Assembly: GCA_029939895.1 (NCBI GenBank)
Contig: JAOZSB010000004.1
Coordinates: 1-32,797, forward strand
DNA from: Desulfobacterales bacterium
GTDB lineage: Bacteria > Desulfobacterota > Desulfobacteria > Desulfobacterales > JAOZSB01
DNA: 32,797 bases
Reading direction: 5' to 3'
Position numbers and translations under genes: made by a program. Positions 1-7,831 of this stretch are shown here, piece after piece (position 1 is the first letter of the stretch; every line of letters begins with the position of its first letter). The notes under the pieces were generated by a model, which saw only the letters and a list, made by a program, of their open reading frames with translations, was not told the origin of the DNA and did not search any database.

Positions 1-2
1 TT

Positions 3-119
3 ACAGCACGTTGGGTGCTATTCTAAAAAGTTAAACGGGACACTACTGATCGTCAATATATTGTAAAATAACAGCGTGTTATATGCTGTTTTAAAAAGTT
101 AAACCGGACACTACTGATC
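3..119. repeat. Tandem pair of hairpin-bearing repeats, IS-end-like
   Basis: Two copies of a ~49-bp unit lie at about 3-51 and 71-119. Each begins with a short inverted repeat (AGCAC/GTGCT in the first copy, ACAGC/GCTGT in the second) and continues into an almost identical 28-bp tail, TAAAAAGTTAAAC(G/C)GGACACTACTGATC, with one mismatch. The hairpin arms differ between copies but remain self-complementary. On the other strand the tail reads like a transposon terminus (AGTGTCC(C/G)GTTTAAC followed by T). No transposase is visible, so these could be solo IS ends, a MITE, or a dispersed repeat whose rest lies left of the window. Confidence 0.55.
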
Positions 120-148
120 TACATTATATAAAAATCAGGAACGTCCTC

Positions 149-1753
149 ATGAAGAGTAACATTACAAAGATAATAAGTATATTAAGGGCCGAGTACCCCC
201 ATGTCAAGACTCAGCTTCATCACGCAAACCCATTTCAGCTTTTGATAGCAACAATACTCTCCGCACAATGCACCGACAGGCAGGTTAATCTTGTGACGGT
301 TAATCTTTTTAAAAGGCTTCCAACACCAGATGCACTTGCCGGCGCAAGGCTTGCCACGATTGAAAAAATTATTTATTCCACTGGTTTTTACAGGAACAAG
401 GCAAAACATATCAGGAATTGCGCAAGATCGCTGCTTGAGAACCACAATGGCGAAGTTCCCGACACGCTCGAAGCCCTGACCGCACTGCCTGGAGTCGGCA
501 GAAAAACCGCAAATGTAGTGCTTGGCACATCCTTTGGGGTTCCCGGCATGGTCGTGGATACCCATGTTGCACGAATATCTAAAAAGCTTGGTTTGACAAA
601 AAGCAAGGACCCGAAAAAAATCGAATTTGATTTAATGGCGTTGATGCCTGAAAAAGAATGGAATGACTTTTCCCTGTTTCTCATATACCTTGGCAGGGGC
701 GTGTGCTTTGCCAGAAAACCCGATTGCGGGTCGTGCAAATTAACTGATTATTGCATTTTTTTAAAATCTGAATCAAAGTCAAAGGTTATGAAAAAGCACA
801 AGGGCCGGGGTGCGACAAAGAATAGCTCCACGAATATTAACCAGATTATAAAACAGGAAGATGTATTGAAAGTAGATCCAAAAGAACTTGTAGGCGCGCA
901 TTTTTCCATTTCAAAAGGGCTTGATAAAGCAGTGGAAGAGGCTGCTTCCTTTGGCTCAAGGACGTTGCAGGTGTTTTCGAAGAACGCTTCAACATGGAAG
1001 GAAAAAGAGATAAGCAAATCTGTTGCAGATAAATTTAAACAATCAATAGAGAAAAACAGGATTGTTAAAGTTGCATCACATACTTCATATCTTATAAATC
1101 CAGCGGTTTCAGAGGATGAGAAAAAGGTGAAGTCTGAAAACGCACTGATAAACGAATTTAAACGCTGCCATGCACTTGGCATTGAATATATTGTGCAGCA
1201 TCCAGGATCTCACATGGGTGCAGGCGAATCCCAGGGGATAAAAAATGCTGCCTCGATGATTCGCCGGGTATTTGAAAATATAAATGATCACGATGATTTT
1301 AAGGGTATGAAAAATATCTTTCTGCTGCTGGAAACCACCGCAGGACAGGGCAGGGGGATTGGGCATACCTTTGAGCATATTGCAGAAATAATCGAGCTTT
1401 CCGGTCATGAAAATCGAATTGGAGTTTGTCTGGACACATGCCATATATTTGCTGCTGGCTATGATATTCGGACTGAAAAAGAATACACAAAAACAATGAC
1501 TGCCTTTGACCGGGTGGTTGGCATTTCCCGGCTGGCGATGATACATATGAACGATTCAAAAAAAGGTCTTGGCGAACGTGTAGACCGGCACGAGCATATA
1601 GGCGAAGGCTTGATAGGCCCGGAAACATTCAGGTTGATTATGGAGGATGCGCAACTGTCAAATATACCCAAAATTCTTGAAACTCCAAAAAAGAAGGATG
1701 GGGTTGAGTGGGATGCGAAAAATATTGAAACCCTGAGAGCTTTTTTAAAGTAA
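149..1753 (+). CDS. Bifunctional endonuclease III-endonuclease IV fusion (Nth-Nfo)
   Basis: A base-excision-repair protein joining two enzymes usually encoded separately. Residues 1-202 are endonuclease III, a DNA glycosylase/AP lyase: the helix-hairpin-helix LPGVGRKTA at 113-121 carries the catalytic Lys119, Asp137 lies in VVDTHV, and C186-x6-C193-x2-C196-x5-C202 forms the 4Fe-4S cluster. Residues ~203-246 are a Lys/Ser-rich linker. Residues ~247-534 are a complete endonuclease IV (AP endonuclease, TIM barrel). By comparison with the E. coli enzyme all zinc ligands look present, in the motifs ASHTSY, VQHPGSH, LLETTAGQG, CLDTCHIFAAGYD, IHMND, RVDRHEH and ILETP. The two activities act in sequence on damaged bases and abasic sites. 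It starts a + strand gene run; the ORF is open throughout with no sign of a frameshift joining two genes. Both family calls are very secure; that the fusion is functional is inferred. Confidence 0.95.
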   Translation: MKSNITKIISILRAEYPHVKTQLHHANPFQLLIATILSAQCTDRQVNLVTVNLFKRLPTPDALAGARLATIEKIIYSTGFYRNKAKHIRNCARSLLENHNGEVPDTLEALTALPGVGRKTANVVLGTSFGVPGMVVDTHVARISKKLGLTKSKDPKKIEFDLMALMPEKEWNDFSLFLIYLGRGVCFARKPDCGSCKLTDYCIFLKSESKSKVMKKHKGRGATKNSSTNINQIIKQEDVLKVDPKELVGAHFSISKGLDKAVEEAASFGSRTLQVFSKNASTWKEKEISKSVADKFKQSIEKNRIVKVASHTSYLINPAVSEDEKKVKSENALINEFKRCHALGIEYIVQHPGSHMGAGESQGIKNAASMIRRVFENINDHDDFKGMKNIFLLLETTAGQGRGIGHTFEHIAEIIELSGHENRIGVCLDTCHIFAAGYDIRTEKEYTKTMTAFDRVVGISRLAMIHMNDSKKGLGERVDRHEHIGEGLIGPETFRLIMEDAQLSNIPKILETPKKKDGVEWDAKNIETLRAFLK

Positions 1754-1813
1754 AAAATTTTTGTCCATTTAAAAATTTTAGGCCAACATGTCAAAAAAAA
1801 TGAAAAGGGTGAT

Positions 1814-2767
1814 ATGAATTTGGATAATCTACAAATCAGCAAGGTAACAGAAGATGTTCTGCTTGTTCATCAGATAAAGATCCCGTCAAATTTTTCCTGT
1901 TCCGATGGTTTACTTATTTTGCCAAAGGAGGGCAGGAATTCAAAGGCAATTGCTTTGGATATAAATATCGAACCAGAGCATATTAATGCAGTTGTCAGGG
2001 AATTCGGGCCGGTATCAGATTATGTAAACACCCATGGCCACATGGATCATATTGCCCATGTTCATAACTGGGAGCAGGCCGGAGCAACCATACACGCACC
2101 ATCGCCTGAGTCCATGTGCCTGACCGATATCAAGCATTTTTTTCAAAGCTTTGACTGGAGAGGAGTAAAAGACTTTTCTTCAATCGAGCAATTCGCAATG
2201 TTAAATAAGTTTAAAGAATGCGAAAATGTTGTCCCTTTCATGCCGGGGGATAAATTAATGTTTGAAAATTGCATCATAGAAACAATTTCTTTTTCAGGAC
2301 ATTCACAATCCCATGTTGGCTTTTTTTTACCATTGGAAAAAATACTCCATGTAAGCTGCCTTGGGTTTGATCAGCCAGCACCGGGGGTTGATGGTTTTGG
2401 GCCGTGGTATGGGTTTAAGCAATGTTCCATTGAGCAGTATATAAAAGATATTGACCATGCTGAATCAATCTTTCTTGAGAAGAGTAATTTTTTGACCTCA
2501 TCCCATGCGCATATTGTTAAAAATCCTGACACCGGGCCATTTAAGTATATGAGGAACAAGATAATAAAAAATCAGCAGATTGTTGACCAGGCATTAAAAA
2601 CCCTGGATCCTCACTTGAGTATTGAAGAGAAAGTTTACGAATTACTTAAAAATGATCTTTTTTTTCCAAAAAGTAAAATGAAGGGATTTCTGCATGAATT
2701 ATATGCCTTGTGGGAATCACATACTATTAAGCATCATGTTGAGCGTAGTGAAACTTTAATTAACTAA
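1814..2767 (+). CDS. MBL-fold metallo-hydrolase
   Basis: A 317-aa metallo-beta-lactamase-fold protein. The metal-binding signature THGHMDH lies near residue 75, a second histidine motif GHSQSHVGFF follows near residue 160, and a late SSHAHI near 229 could give the last ligand. The C-terminal ~80 residues are helical and charged. No signal peptide is apparent, so it is probably cytoplasmic. Substrate cannot be told: the superfamily includes thioesterases, glyoxalases, lactonases and others. The gene starts at an ATG preceded by AAAAGGGTGAT and lies 60 nt downstream of the nuclease fusion, 9 nt before the radical SAM gene, so co-transcription is likely. Confidence 0.8.
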   Translation: MNLDNLQISKVTEDVLLVHQIKIPSNFSCSDGLLILPKEGRNSKAIALDINIEPEHINAVVREFGPVSDYVNTHGHMDHIAHVHNWEQAGATIHAPSPESMCLTDIKHFFQSFDWRGVKDFSSIEQFAMLNKFKECENVVPFMPGDKLMFENCIIETISFSGHSQSHVGFFLPLEKILHVSCLGFDQPAPGVDGFGPWYGFKQCSIEQYIKDIDHAESIFLEKSNFLTSSHAHIVKNPDTGPFKYMRNKIIKNQQIVDQALKTLDPHLSIEEKVYELLKNDLFFPKSKMKGFLHELYALWESHTIKHHVERSETLIN

Positions 2768-2776
2768 AATTGAAAG

Positions 2777-4135
2777 ATGTGCATGAATATTGAATCTGAA
2801 AACATGAAGCCTGACTCACCCGGCATTCTCCTTGTAAATCCCTGGATATACGATTTTGCAGCATTTGATTTCTGGGCAAGGCCCTATGGCTTGCTTCAGA
2901 TTGCCTCAATGCTCAGGAATGCAGGATTTAACGTCTATTACCAGGACTGCCTTGACAGGTTTCACCCCAACGCAAAAAAGACCAGCTCAAAAAAAGACGG
3001 CAGGGGAGCATATCTAAAAACAACAATCGAAAAACCACCGGGCCTGGAAGATATTGACAGAAGATATTCCAGGTATGGAATCATGCAGGAATGGTTTATG
3101 GAAGATGTTGCAGCAATCCCAAAGCCAGACCTGATTTTAGTCACTTCACTTATGACGTACTGGTATCCGGGAGTATTCTTCACGATTGAAATGCTGCGCC
3201 AGGCCTTTCCTGGTGTCAGGATAGTCCTGGGTGGGATCTATTCTGCCCTTTCACATGAGCATGCAGTAAAAAATTCAAAAGCAGACCTGGTGACCGGGGA
3301 GCGGTCAATGGCGGGGATTTTAAACCTGGTTTCAAAGCTAACGCAATTTGACGCAGAATGCAGTATTGATGAAACCAACCTCGACACATACCCCTTGCCA
3401 GCCCTGGATTTGCAGAGAAATATTCCCTTTGTTCCGCTTTTAACTTCCAGGGGCTGCCCATTTTCCTGCTCCTATTGCGCATCAAATGTTCTTGAGCCTG
3501 CAATGCTGCGCCGGTCGCCTGGTTCCATTGTTGCAGAAATTGAGTCCTGGCAAAAAAAATATAATGTAACAGATTTTGCATTTTACGATGATGCCCTTTT
3601 AATAGGACATGAAAACCATGCTGTGCCGATGCTCGAAAAAATCGTGGAAAAAGGCATAAAAGCTCGTTTCCACACGCCCAATGCCCTGCATATTCGCGAA
3701 ATAAATGATACAACAGCCAGATTGATGAAGCTTGCAGGGTTTAAAACGATTCGCCTGGGCCTTGAGACCTCGTCCTTCAGCGGGTCTGACAGACTGGATC
3801 GTAAGGTGACCAGGGATGATTTTTCTCAGGCAGTAACAAGCCTGAAAAAAGCAGGGTTTGAAACAAAGGACATAGGTGCATACCTGCTTGCCTGCCTGCC
3901 CGGACAGTCCTTTGAAGAGCTTTTTGAGTCCATAACCATTGTCAAAGAAACAGGGATTACGCCTGTTCCGGCTTATTATTCGCCGGTTCCCAAAACCGGA
4001 CTGTGGGATGATGCGGTCAGGGCCTCAAAATACGATATAAATGCTGACCCGATTTTTACTAATAATGCAGTGTTTCCATGCGCAGACGAAAAGTTTTCAT
4101 GGGAAGCATTAAATAACATAAGGGATAAGGTCTGA
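2777..4135 (+). CDS. Radical SAM protein with N-terminal B12-binding-like domain
   Basis: A 452-aa protein of the cobalamin-dependent radical SAM type. The N-terminal ~180 residues (ILLVNPW... LVTSLMTYWYPG... VLGGIYSALSHE) follow the pattern of the B12-binding Rossmann-like domain, but the classical DxHxxG cobalamin motif is not obvious. The radical SAM core carries CPFSCSYC, giving C227-x3-C231-x2-C234 for the 4Fe-4S cluster that cleaves S-adenosylmethionine. A GLETSS motif and ACLPGQS follow as expected in the barrel. Substrate is unknown; relatives perform methylations and rearrangements. A second ATG five bases downstream of the start is out of frame with it. Spacing to the MBL gene suggests an operon. 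Confidence 0.85.
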   Translation: MCMNIESENMKPDSPGILLVNPWIYDFAAFDFWARPYGLLQIASMLRNAGFNVYYQDCLDRFHPNAKKTSSKKDGRGAYLKTTIEKPPGLEDIDRRYSRYGIMQEWFMEDVAAIPKPDLILVTSLMTYWYPGVFFTIEMLRQAFPGVRIVLGGIYSALSHEHAVKNSKADLVTGERSMAGILNLVSKLTQFDAECSIDETNLDTYPLPALDLQRNIPFVPLLTSRGCPFSCSYCASNVLEPAMLRRSPGSIVAEIESWQKKYNVTDFAFYDDALLIGHENHAVPMLEKIVEKGIKARFHTPNALHIREINDTTARLMKLAGFKTIRLGLETSSFSGSDRLDRKVTRDDFSQAVTSLKKAGFETKDIGAYLLACLPGQSFEELFESITIVKETGITPVPAYYSPVPKTGLWDDAVRASKYDINADPIFTNNAVFPCADEKFSWEALNNIRDKV

Positions 4136-4198
4136 GCGCACAATCAGATAAGCCTGGAAGAAAAAAAATTAAGAATTAAAAACGATAAGGAGCATTTC

Positions 4199-5056
4199 AT
4201 GGGTGCCGAGGCAGTAGATTCAATAAAAAAACGGGTTGACCAGGCAGTAGCCCATATAAAAAAATCCTATTCAGGAACCCTGGATATTGGAATCATGGCA
4301 GGTACCGGGCTTGGCGATATTGCTGATTCCGTAGAAACCAGGGCTGTTTTTGAGTATGAAGATATTCCGGGTTTTCCAGTCCCCACGGTGGAGAGTCATA
4401 AGGGGCGGCTGGTTATTGGAGCTATGGCTGGAAAGGTTGTTGCTGCATTCCAGGGGCGATTTCATCTTTATGAAGGGTTTGAGCCGGCAGAGGTTGCATT
4501 TCCTGTCAGGGTGCTACAGGGGCTTGGCGCACAGGTGTTTATAATCACCAACGTCTCCGGCGGTATGAACCAGTCCTTTTCACAGGGTGACATCATGATA
4601 ATTAGCGACCACATTAATTTGACCGGGGAAAATCCACTTGTTGGAGAAAACTTTGAAGAATGGGGTGTAAGGTTCCCGGATATGATTGCAGCCTATGATC
4701 CTGATTTGATCACAATAGCAGAGGATGCTGCAAAGTCAGTTGCCGCCATCAATGCCTCTGGAGACATCCGAATCCACAGGGGAGTATACGTTGGTGTCAA
4801 GGGGCCGTCCCTGGAAACACCTGCGGAGATCAGGTACATGAAAAATATTGGCGGTGATGCCGTGGGCATGTCAACGGTGCAGGAAGTAATTGCAGCAAGA
4901 CACGCAGGGATGCGTGTGCTGGGTCTGTCGATTATCTCCAATATTAACGACCCGGACAACCCGGAGCCAGCCACGATAGAAGGCGTGATTAAGGCAGCAA
5001 ATGATGCTGCCCATAAACTTTCGGCTGTAATCAAAAATGTGGCTGGGCGGTTGTAG
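4199..5056 (+). CDS. punA: Purine nucleoside phosphorylase
   Basis: A 285-aa trimeric (type I) purine nucleoside phosphorylase that reversibly phosphorolyses inosine/guanosine-type nucleosides to free base and ribose-1-phosphate in purine salvage. Motifs in order: GTGLG phosphate loop, ESHKG, GRFHLYEG, GPSLETPAEIR with the base-binding Glu, and DAVGMSTVQEVIAARHAGM with the following ISN. The STVQE version fits PNP rather than methylthioadenosine phosphorylase, which has a TTYPE-like sequence there. A strong AAGGAG lies ahead of the ATG. It is the last gene of the + run that starts with the repair fusion; the 63-nt gap from the radical SAM gene has no clear terminator. The symbol follows B. 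subtilis and mycobacterial usage. Confidence 0.92.
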   Translation: MGAEAVDSIKKRVDQAVAHIKKSYSGTLDIGIMAGTGLGDIADSVETRAVFEYEDIPGFPVPTVESHKGRLVIGAMAGKVVAAFQGRFHLYEGFEPAEVAFPVRVLQGLGAQVFIITNVSGGMNQSFSQGDIMIISDHINLTGENPLVGENFEEWGVRFPDMIAAYDPDLITIAEDAAKSVAAINASGDIRIHRGVYVGVKGPSLETPAEIRYMKNIGGDAVGMSTVQEVIAARHAGMRVLGLSIISNINDPDNPEPATIEGVIKAANDAAHKLSAVIKNVAGRL

Positions 5057-5076
5057 TCTGGCTACGTGTTTTGGGG

Positions 5077-5106
5077 TATTTGTATGAAAGAAATCTTAAA
5101 TACTTA
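5077..5106. repeat. Dispersed 30-bp intergenic repeat, copy 1
   Basis: The segment TATT-T-GTATGAAAGAAA-TCT-TAAATACTTA recurs at 10723-10752 in the same orientation with 27 of 30 bases identical. This copy lies just after the purine nucleoside phosphorylase stop and touches the 3' end of the broken methyltransferase on the other strand. Within it GTATTT and AAATAC can pair. Function is unknown. Confidence 0.5.
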
Positions 5107-5868
5107 TGTTTTTTTTATCGCAACAATTCGAATTCTTCTGTAATCTGCAATCCACGTTGAATCCTCTAAAAGGGAGTTTTGCAATTTTTTTTCGGCAAGT
5201 GTAATATAGTCCATTTTGTTTTCTGTTGAAACATTGATAAACAACCAGTCGAGAAACATTTCAATGAAATTTTTTAATCCATCTAATCCATCTTTTAAGG
5301 GTGTTGGTCTGTTGAACAGCATTGCAAGGGAAACTTCGAATCCATTTTGTTCGAGTATTTGTGAATACTCCGCAATTGACGGGTAATAAAATGAGTCTTC
5401 AATCTCAGGGTAATCTACTTGAAAGTCATCTAAAATACCGGTTAATGTTTTGATGATTTAATTTACGCATCCCTTGCCTCCAAATTCTGCAACAAATCTT
5501 CCTCCATTCTTTAAATGCCTGTTGATATTTTGAATTACAATTTCAGGCTCAGTTATCCAATGCAGGGCAGCATTGGAAAATACAGCGTCAAAAAGGAAAT
5601 CTATTTTAAAATTTGTGGCATCAAGATTATAAAAGGGAAGATCCGGGAATTTTTTCTGTGCTGTCTGTATCATTTCAAATGAGCTGTCGAGTCCAACAAC
5701 TTTTTTGCATGAAGTCGAGATTTTATATGTTAAATCTCCAGTACCGCACCCTATATCGAGTATTGTTTCATCCTGATCAGGGTTTAATAAATGTACCAAC
5801 TCTTCCCCGAATTCAGATACATAATTATGCTTATCGTCATATGAACTCGGGTCCCATTTGAATTTCAT
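5104..5868 (-). pseudogene. Class I SAM methyltransferase (trans-aconitate methyltransferase-like) broken by one in-frame stop
   Basis: The first 136 codons (MKFKWDPSSYD...) encode a SAM-binding Rossmann fold with ILDIGCGTGDLT, VVGLDSS and FSNAALHW. The reading frame meets a TAA at 5458-5460, right after EFGGKGCVN. Reading on in the same frame gives 117 more codons with no further stop (IIKTLTGILDDF... YYPSIAEY... LFNRPTPLKDG... ADYRRIRIVAIK), which is what this family normally has at its C-terminus. The total of about 254 codons matches the usual family length. A single base change of a sense codon such as AAA, CAA or GAA to TAA would explain it. It may be a recent pseudogene, a sequencing error, or less likely a readthrough gene. 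The ORF track shows it as two unrelated fragments (5458-5868 and 5104-5322). Its ribosome binding site is weak. Confidence 0.85.
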
Positions 5869-5913
5869 TTTTTTTTAGTTCTTTAAAAATATGTTTTCAA
5901 CAGCAGCCATGCA

Positions 5914-6792
5914 CTAATCGTCATAAAGCATAACATTGCTGCCGGCGGGAATATTTTCACCGTCTGTTATTTCAGCTTCTGCAGAGTGGGCAAAGGTTCG
6001 TGTCACCCGCAGTTCGCCAAGTTTGCTTCCTGGTATTATAAAAACATGACCGCCCTGTCCGGTGTATTCGCGACCCCTTGCAAGGACTGTAAGTCTGTCG
6101 CCCTCTTTAAGACCTGCACCGACTCCAGTACTAATGGTAACAGTATTACCTGCGCTGGATGCGATTGTGCCTCGCCAGGGTATGTCCTGTAGTACTTCGC
6201 AGATGTCTTCGGCAATGTCTGTGGCTATTTTTTCCATTGCCTTGTTCAGTTGTGGAAGGCTTGCAACTTTTTGACCCACCATGGAATCAATTTCAAACTC
6301 ATCTATTTTAACTTCTTCAAGGTAGCTGTTGTCGAGTATTTTTGCTGCTGTTACAGGGTCGAACATTTCAATATTTACAAGAACCTTAACAAAGACATGC
6401 ATGTCCTTGAACCAGAAGTAGCCCCGTTCTTCCTGGGCAAGGTCAATGGAGATAAAGGAGCCGGTGATCACTGCATTCAAGCCGTTAGACCTGGCTATGT
6501 TTGAGATTGCAAGGTTGTCGAGAAATCCGCTGGTTTTTATTGGCAGTTCCTTTAATGCTTCTGGAAATTCTTGAAGGTATGGGTCTAAAACAATAAGTTC
6601 ATCGCATTCATCAGCAATTTCTATCAGCAATCTTTTTTCAAAGAATGTCTTTATTGTTTCTTCTTTGTGAGCAGTTCTGTTGTAAAAATCAGTAACAGCA
6701 ACCTTCAGGTTTATATCATCTCTGGATGAGCAGCCAAAACCTGTAAATATCAATAATGCGATAATCATGCAGAAAATGTGTCTTGCTGTCAT
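5914..6792 (-). CDS. Lipoprotein with CsgG-like N-domain and FlgT-like C-domain
   Basis: A 292-aa secreted lipoprotein. Residues 1-21 form a lipoprotein signal peptide with hydrophobic core IIALLIF and lipobox-like TGFGC, so it should be anchored through Cys21. The segment after it (KVAVTDFYNRTAHKEE... AVITGSFISID) resembles the CsgG/GNA1162-type fold, in which a small protein assembles at the envelope. The last ~85 residues (GTIASSAGNTVTISTGVGAGLKEGDRLTVL... GELRVTRTFAHSAEAEI) match the C-terminal domain of flagellar assembly protein T and related proteins. No flagellar genes are near, so a general envelope-assembly role is the most one can say. The downstream broken methyltransferase starts 45 nt after its stop; queF lies 12 nt upstream, so it is probably co-transcribed with queF. 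Confidence 0.7.
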   Translation of the reverse strand: MTARHIFCMIIALLIFTGFGCSSRDDINLKVAVTDFYNRTAHKEETIKTFFEKRLLIEIADECDELIVLDPYLQEFPEALKELPIKTSGFLDNLAISNIARSNGLNAVITGSFISIDLAQEERGYFWFKDMHVFVKVLVNIEMFDPVTAAKILDNSYLEEVKIDEFEIDSMVGQKVASLPQLNKAMEKIATDIAEDICEVLQDIPWRGTIASSAGNTVTISTGVGAGLKEGDRLTVLARGREYTGQGGHVFIIPGSKLGELRVTRTFAHSAEAEITDGENIPAGSNVMLYDD

Positions 6793-6804
6793 TTATTGTT
6801 CTCC

Positions 6805-7200
6805 TTAAATTTTTGCGGATACTTTAGTGCAGATTCCGCCTCTGGCGGTGAATTCACCAGTAACTTCCATGCGTTTTGGTTTTAGGGCATCGGCCAGATC
6901 GTCAAGTATTCTGTTAACAACATGCTCGTAAAAAATTCCAACGTTTCTGTATTGCAGGAGATAATATTTGAGCGATTTTAACTCCACGATCGTATTTTGA
7001 GGTACATAGGTGATTGTAATGGTACCGAAATCCGGCAAGCCAGTCATGGGACATACGCTTGAAAATTCAGGCTGGTTTATTTCTATCACAATGTCCCTGC
7101 CACCTGCGTAGGCATAGTCTATTGCATCAATGACAGTTGCATCAACAGTTTCCGGGGTTGATTTTTCTGATTTTATTTCAAAGGTTTTGTTTTCAGTCAT
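6805..7200 (-). CDS. queF: NADPH-dependent 7-cyano-7-deazaguanine (preQ0) reductase QueF
   Basis: QueF reduces the nitrile of preQ0 to preQ1 in queuosine synthesis for tRNA. The catalytic Cys ([15 protein letters not shown]) and the Asp of PDF are present, as are the family motif ELKSLKYYL, the FYEHVVNRI segment and RGGI near the end. I chose the internal ATG at 7200 (MTENKTF), giving 131 aa with the nucleophile at Cys50, close to Cys55 of B. subtilis QueF. The ORF-track start at 7254 would lie only a few bases after the predicted transcription start from the promoter at 7269-7297 and has no ribosome binding site. The protein is the short, unimodular type, ending soon after RGGI. Confidence 0.92.
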   Translation of the reverse strand: MTENKTFEIKSEKSTPETVDATVIDAIDYAYAGGRDIVIEINQPEFSSVCPMTGLPDFGTITITYVPQNTIVELKSLKYYLLQYRNVGIFYEHVVNRILDDLADALKPKRMEVTGEFTARGGICTKVSAKI

Positions 7201-7268
7201 TAGTATTATCTTGGCTTCTGGTTGAAGGGTTAATGAAAAATAAAGCCGACCCATGCCGACTTAATTAC

Positions 7269-7297
7269 AAAATAAGAAAAAAAGTTCGGTTTGTCAA
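7269..7297 (-). promoter_or_regulatory. Predicted sigma70-type promoter for queF
   Basis: On the minus strand TTGACA (7292-7297) and TATTTT (7269-7274) are separated by exactly 17 bp. Transcription would begin about 7262, giving a ~60-nt leader to the chosen queF start. It sits back to back with the + promoter at 7320-7349. Confidence 0.6.
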
Positions 7298-7319
7298 TTG
7301 ATAATGTTGATTGGATGTC

Positions 7320-7349
7320 TTGACATTAAACCCTTTTTGCGGGTATTAT
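7320..7349 (+). promoter_or_regulatory. Predicted sigma70-type promoter for the 54-aa ORF
   Basis: TTGACA (7320-7325) and TATTAT (7344-7349) are spaced by 18 bp and face the small gene at 7413, leaving a leader of about 55 nt. A good promoter in the right place supports that the small ORF is expressed. Confidence 0.6.
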
Positions 7350-7412
7350 TTTTTATTCCGGTAAATATCAATATTCCAGAAAAAAATTTGCAGACAATAA
7401 AAAGGAAAAATA

Positions 7413-7577
7413 ATGGCATCAATAGACGAACATATTATCAGGGCAGCTAAGGAAATAACCGTTAAATTCATAGAGGTTGGCAGAATATCCCCTTCCTCCT
7501 TTGGCGAAAATTTCAAAAGCATCTACAACTCCATCCATGACGCAGTTAAAAAAGAAGATGGGCCTACTAACGGGTAG
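7413..7577 (+). CDS. Small 54-aa protein of unknown function
   Basis: Too short for the ORF track. It begins MASIDEHIIRAAKEITVKF and ends KKEDGPTNG. An AAGGAAA Shine-Dalgarno sits 8 nt ahead of the ATG, a predicted promoter lies upstream and an inverted repeat lies downstream. The protein is mostly amphipathic helix with a break at GRISPSSFG, then a second helix, a helix-turn-helix-like layout without a recognisable DNA-binding motif. No signal peptide or membrane segment is present. I do not recognise a characterised family; the codon pattern and expression signals make it a probable real gene. Confidence 0.65.
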   Translation: MASIDEHIIRAAKEITVKFIEVGRISPSSFGENFKSIYNSIHDAVKKEDGPTNG

Positions 7578-7591
7578 ATTTAGCTAAAAAC

Positions 7592-7636
7592 AGTGATGCC
7601 CATATATTATCCATGTATTATAACGGGGGCATGACT
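7592..7636 (+). terminator. Possible stem-loop after the 54-aa ORF
   Basis: AGTGATGCCC and GGGCATGACT pair over 10 positions with one mismatch, with a 25-nt AT-rich loop. The T-rich stretch after it is interrupted (TTTCTGATATGTTTTTT), so it may be a weak terminator or only an mRNA-end hairpin. Confidence 0.35.
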
Positions 7637-7831
7637 TTCTGATATGTTTTTTATGATTGTTCGAGTATAATGCTTGGTTCGCATATTTTTATTAATTACT
7701 TGCTCTTTTACTATTATATGAAGTATGGTTAGAAAATATAAATATTTTTTTTAAAAAAAACTGAGGCTCTATGGCAACCCTGCCTGTGATGCTCCGGTAA
7801 AATAAAAGTTATTAAATAAGGAGAATGACGG

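Noticed and set aside
7201-7254. Longer N-terminus of QueF
   Set aside because: The ATG at 7254 is almost at the predicted transcription start and lacks a ribosome site; the shorter form aligns with known QueF lengths.
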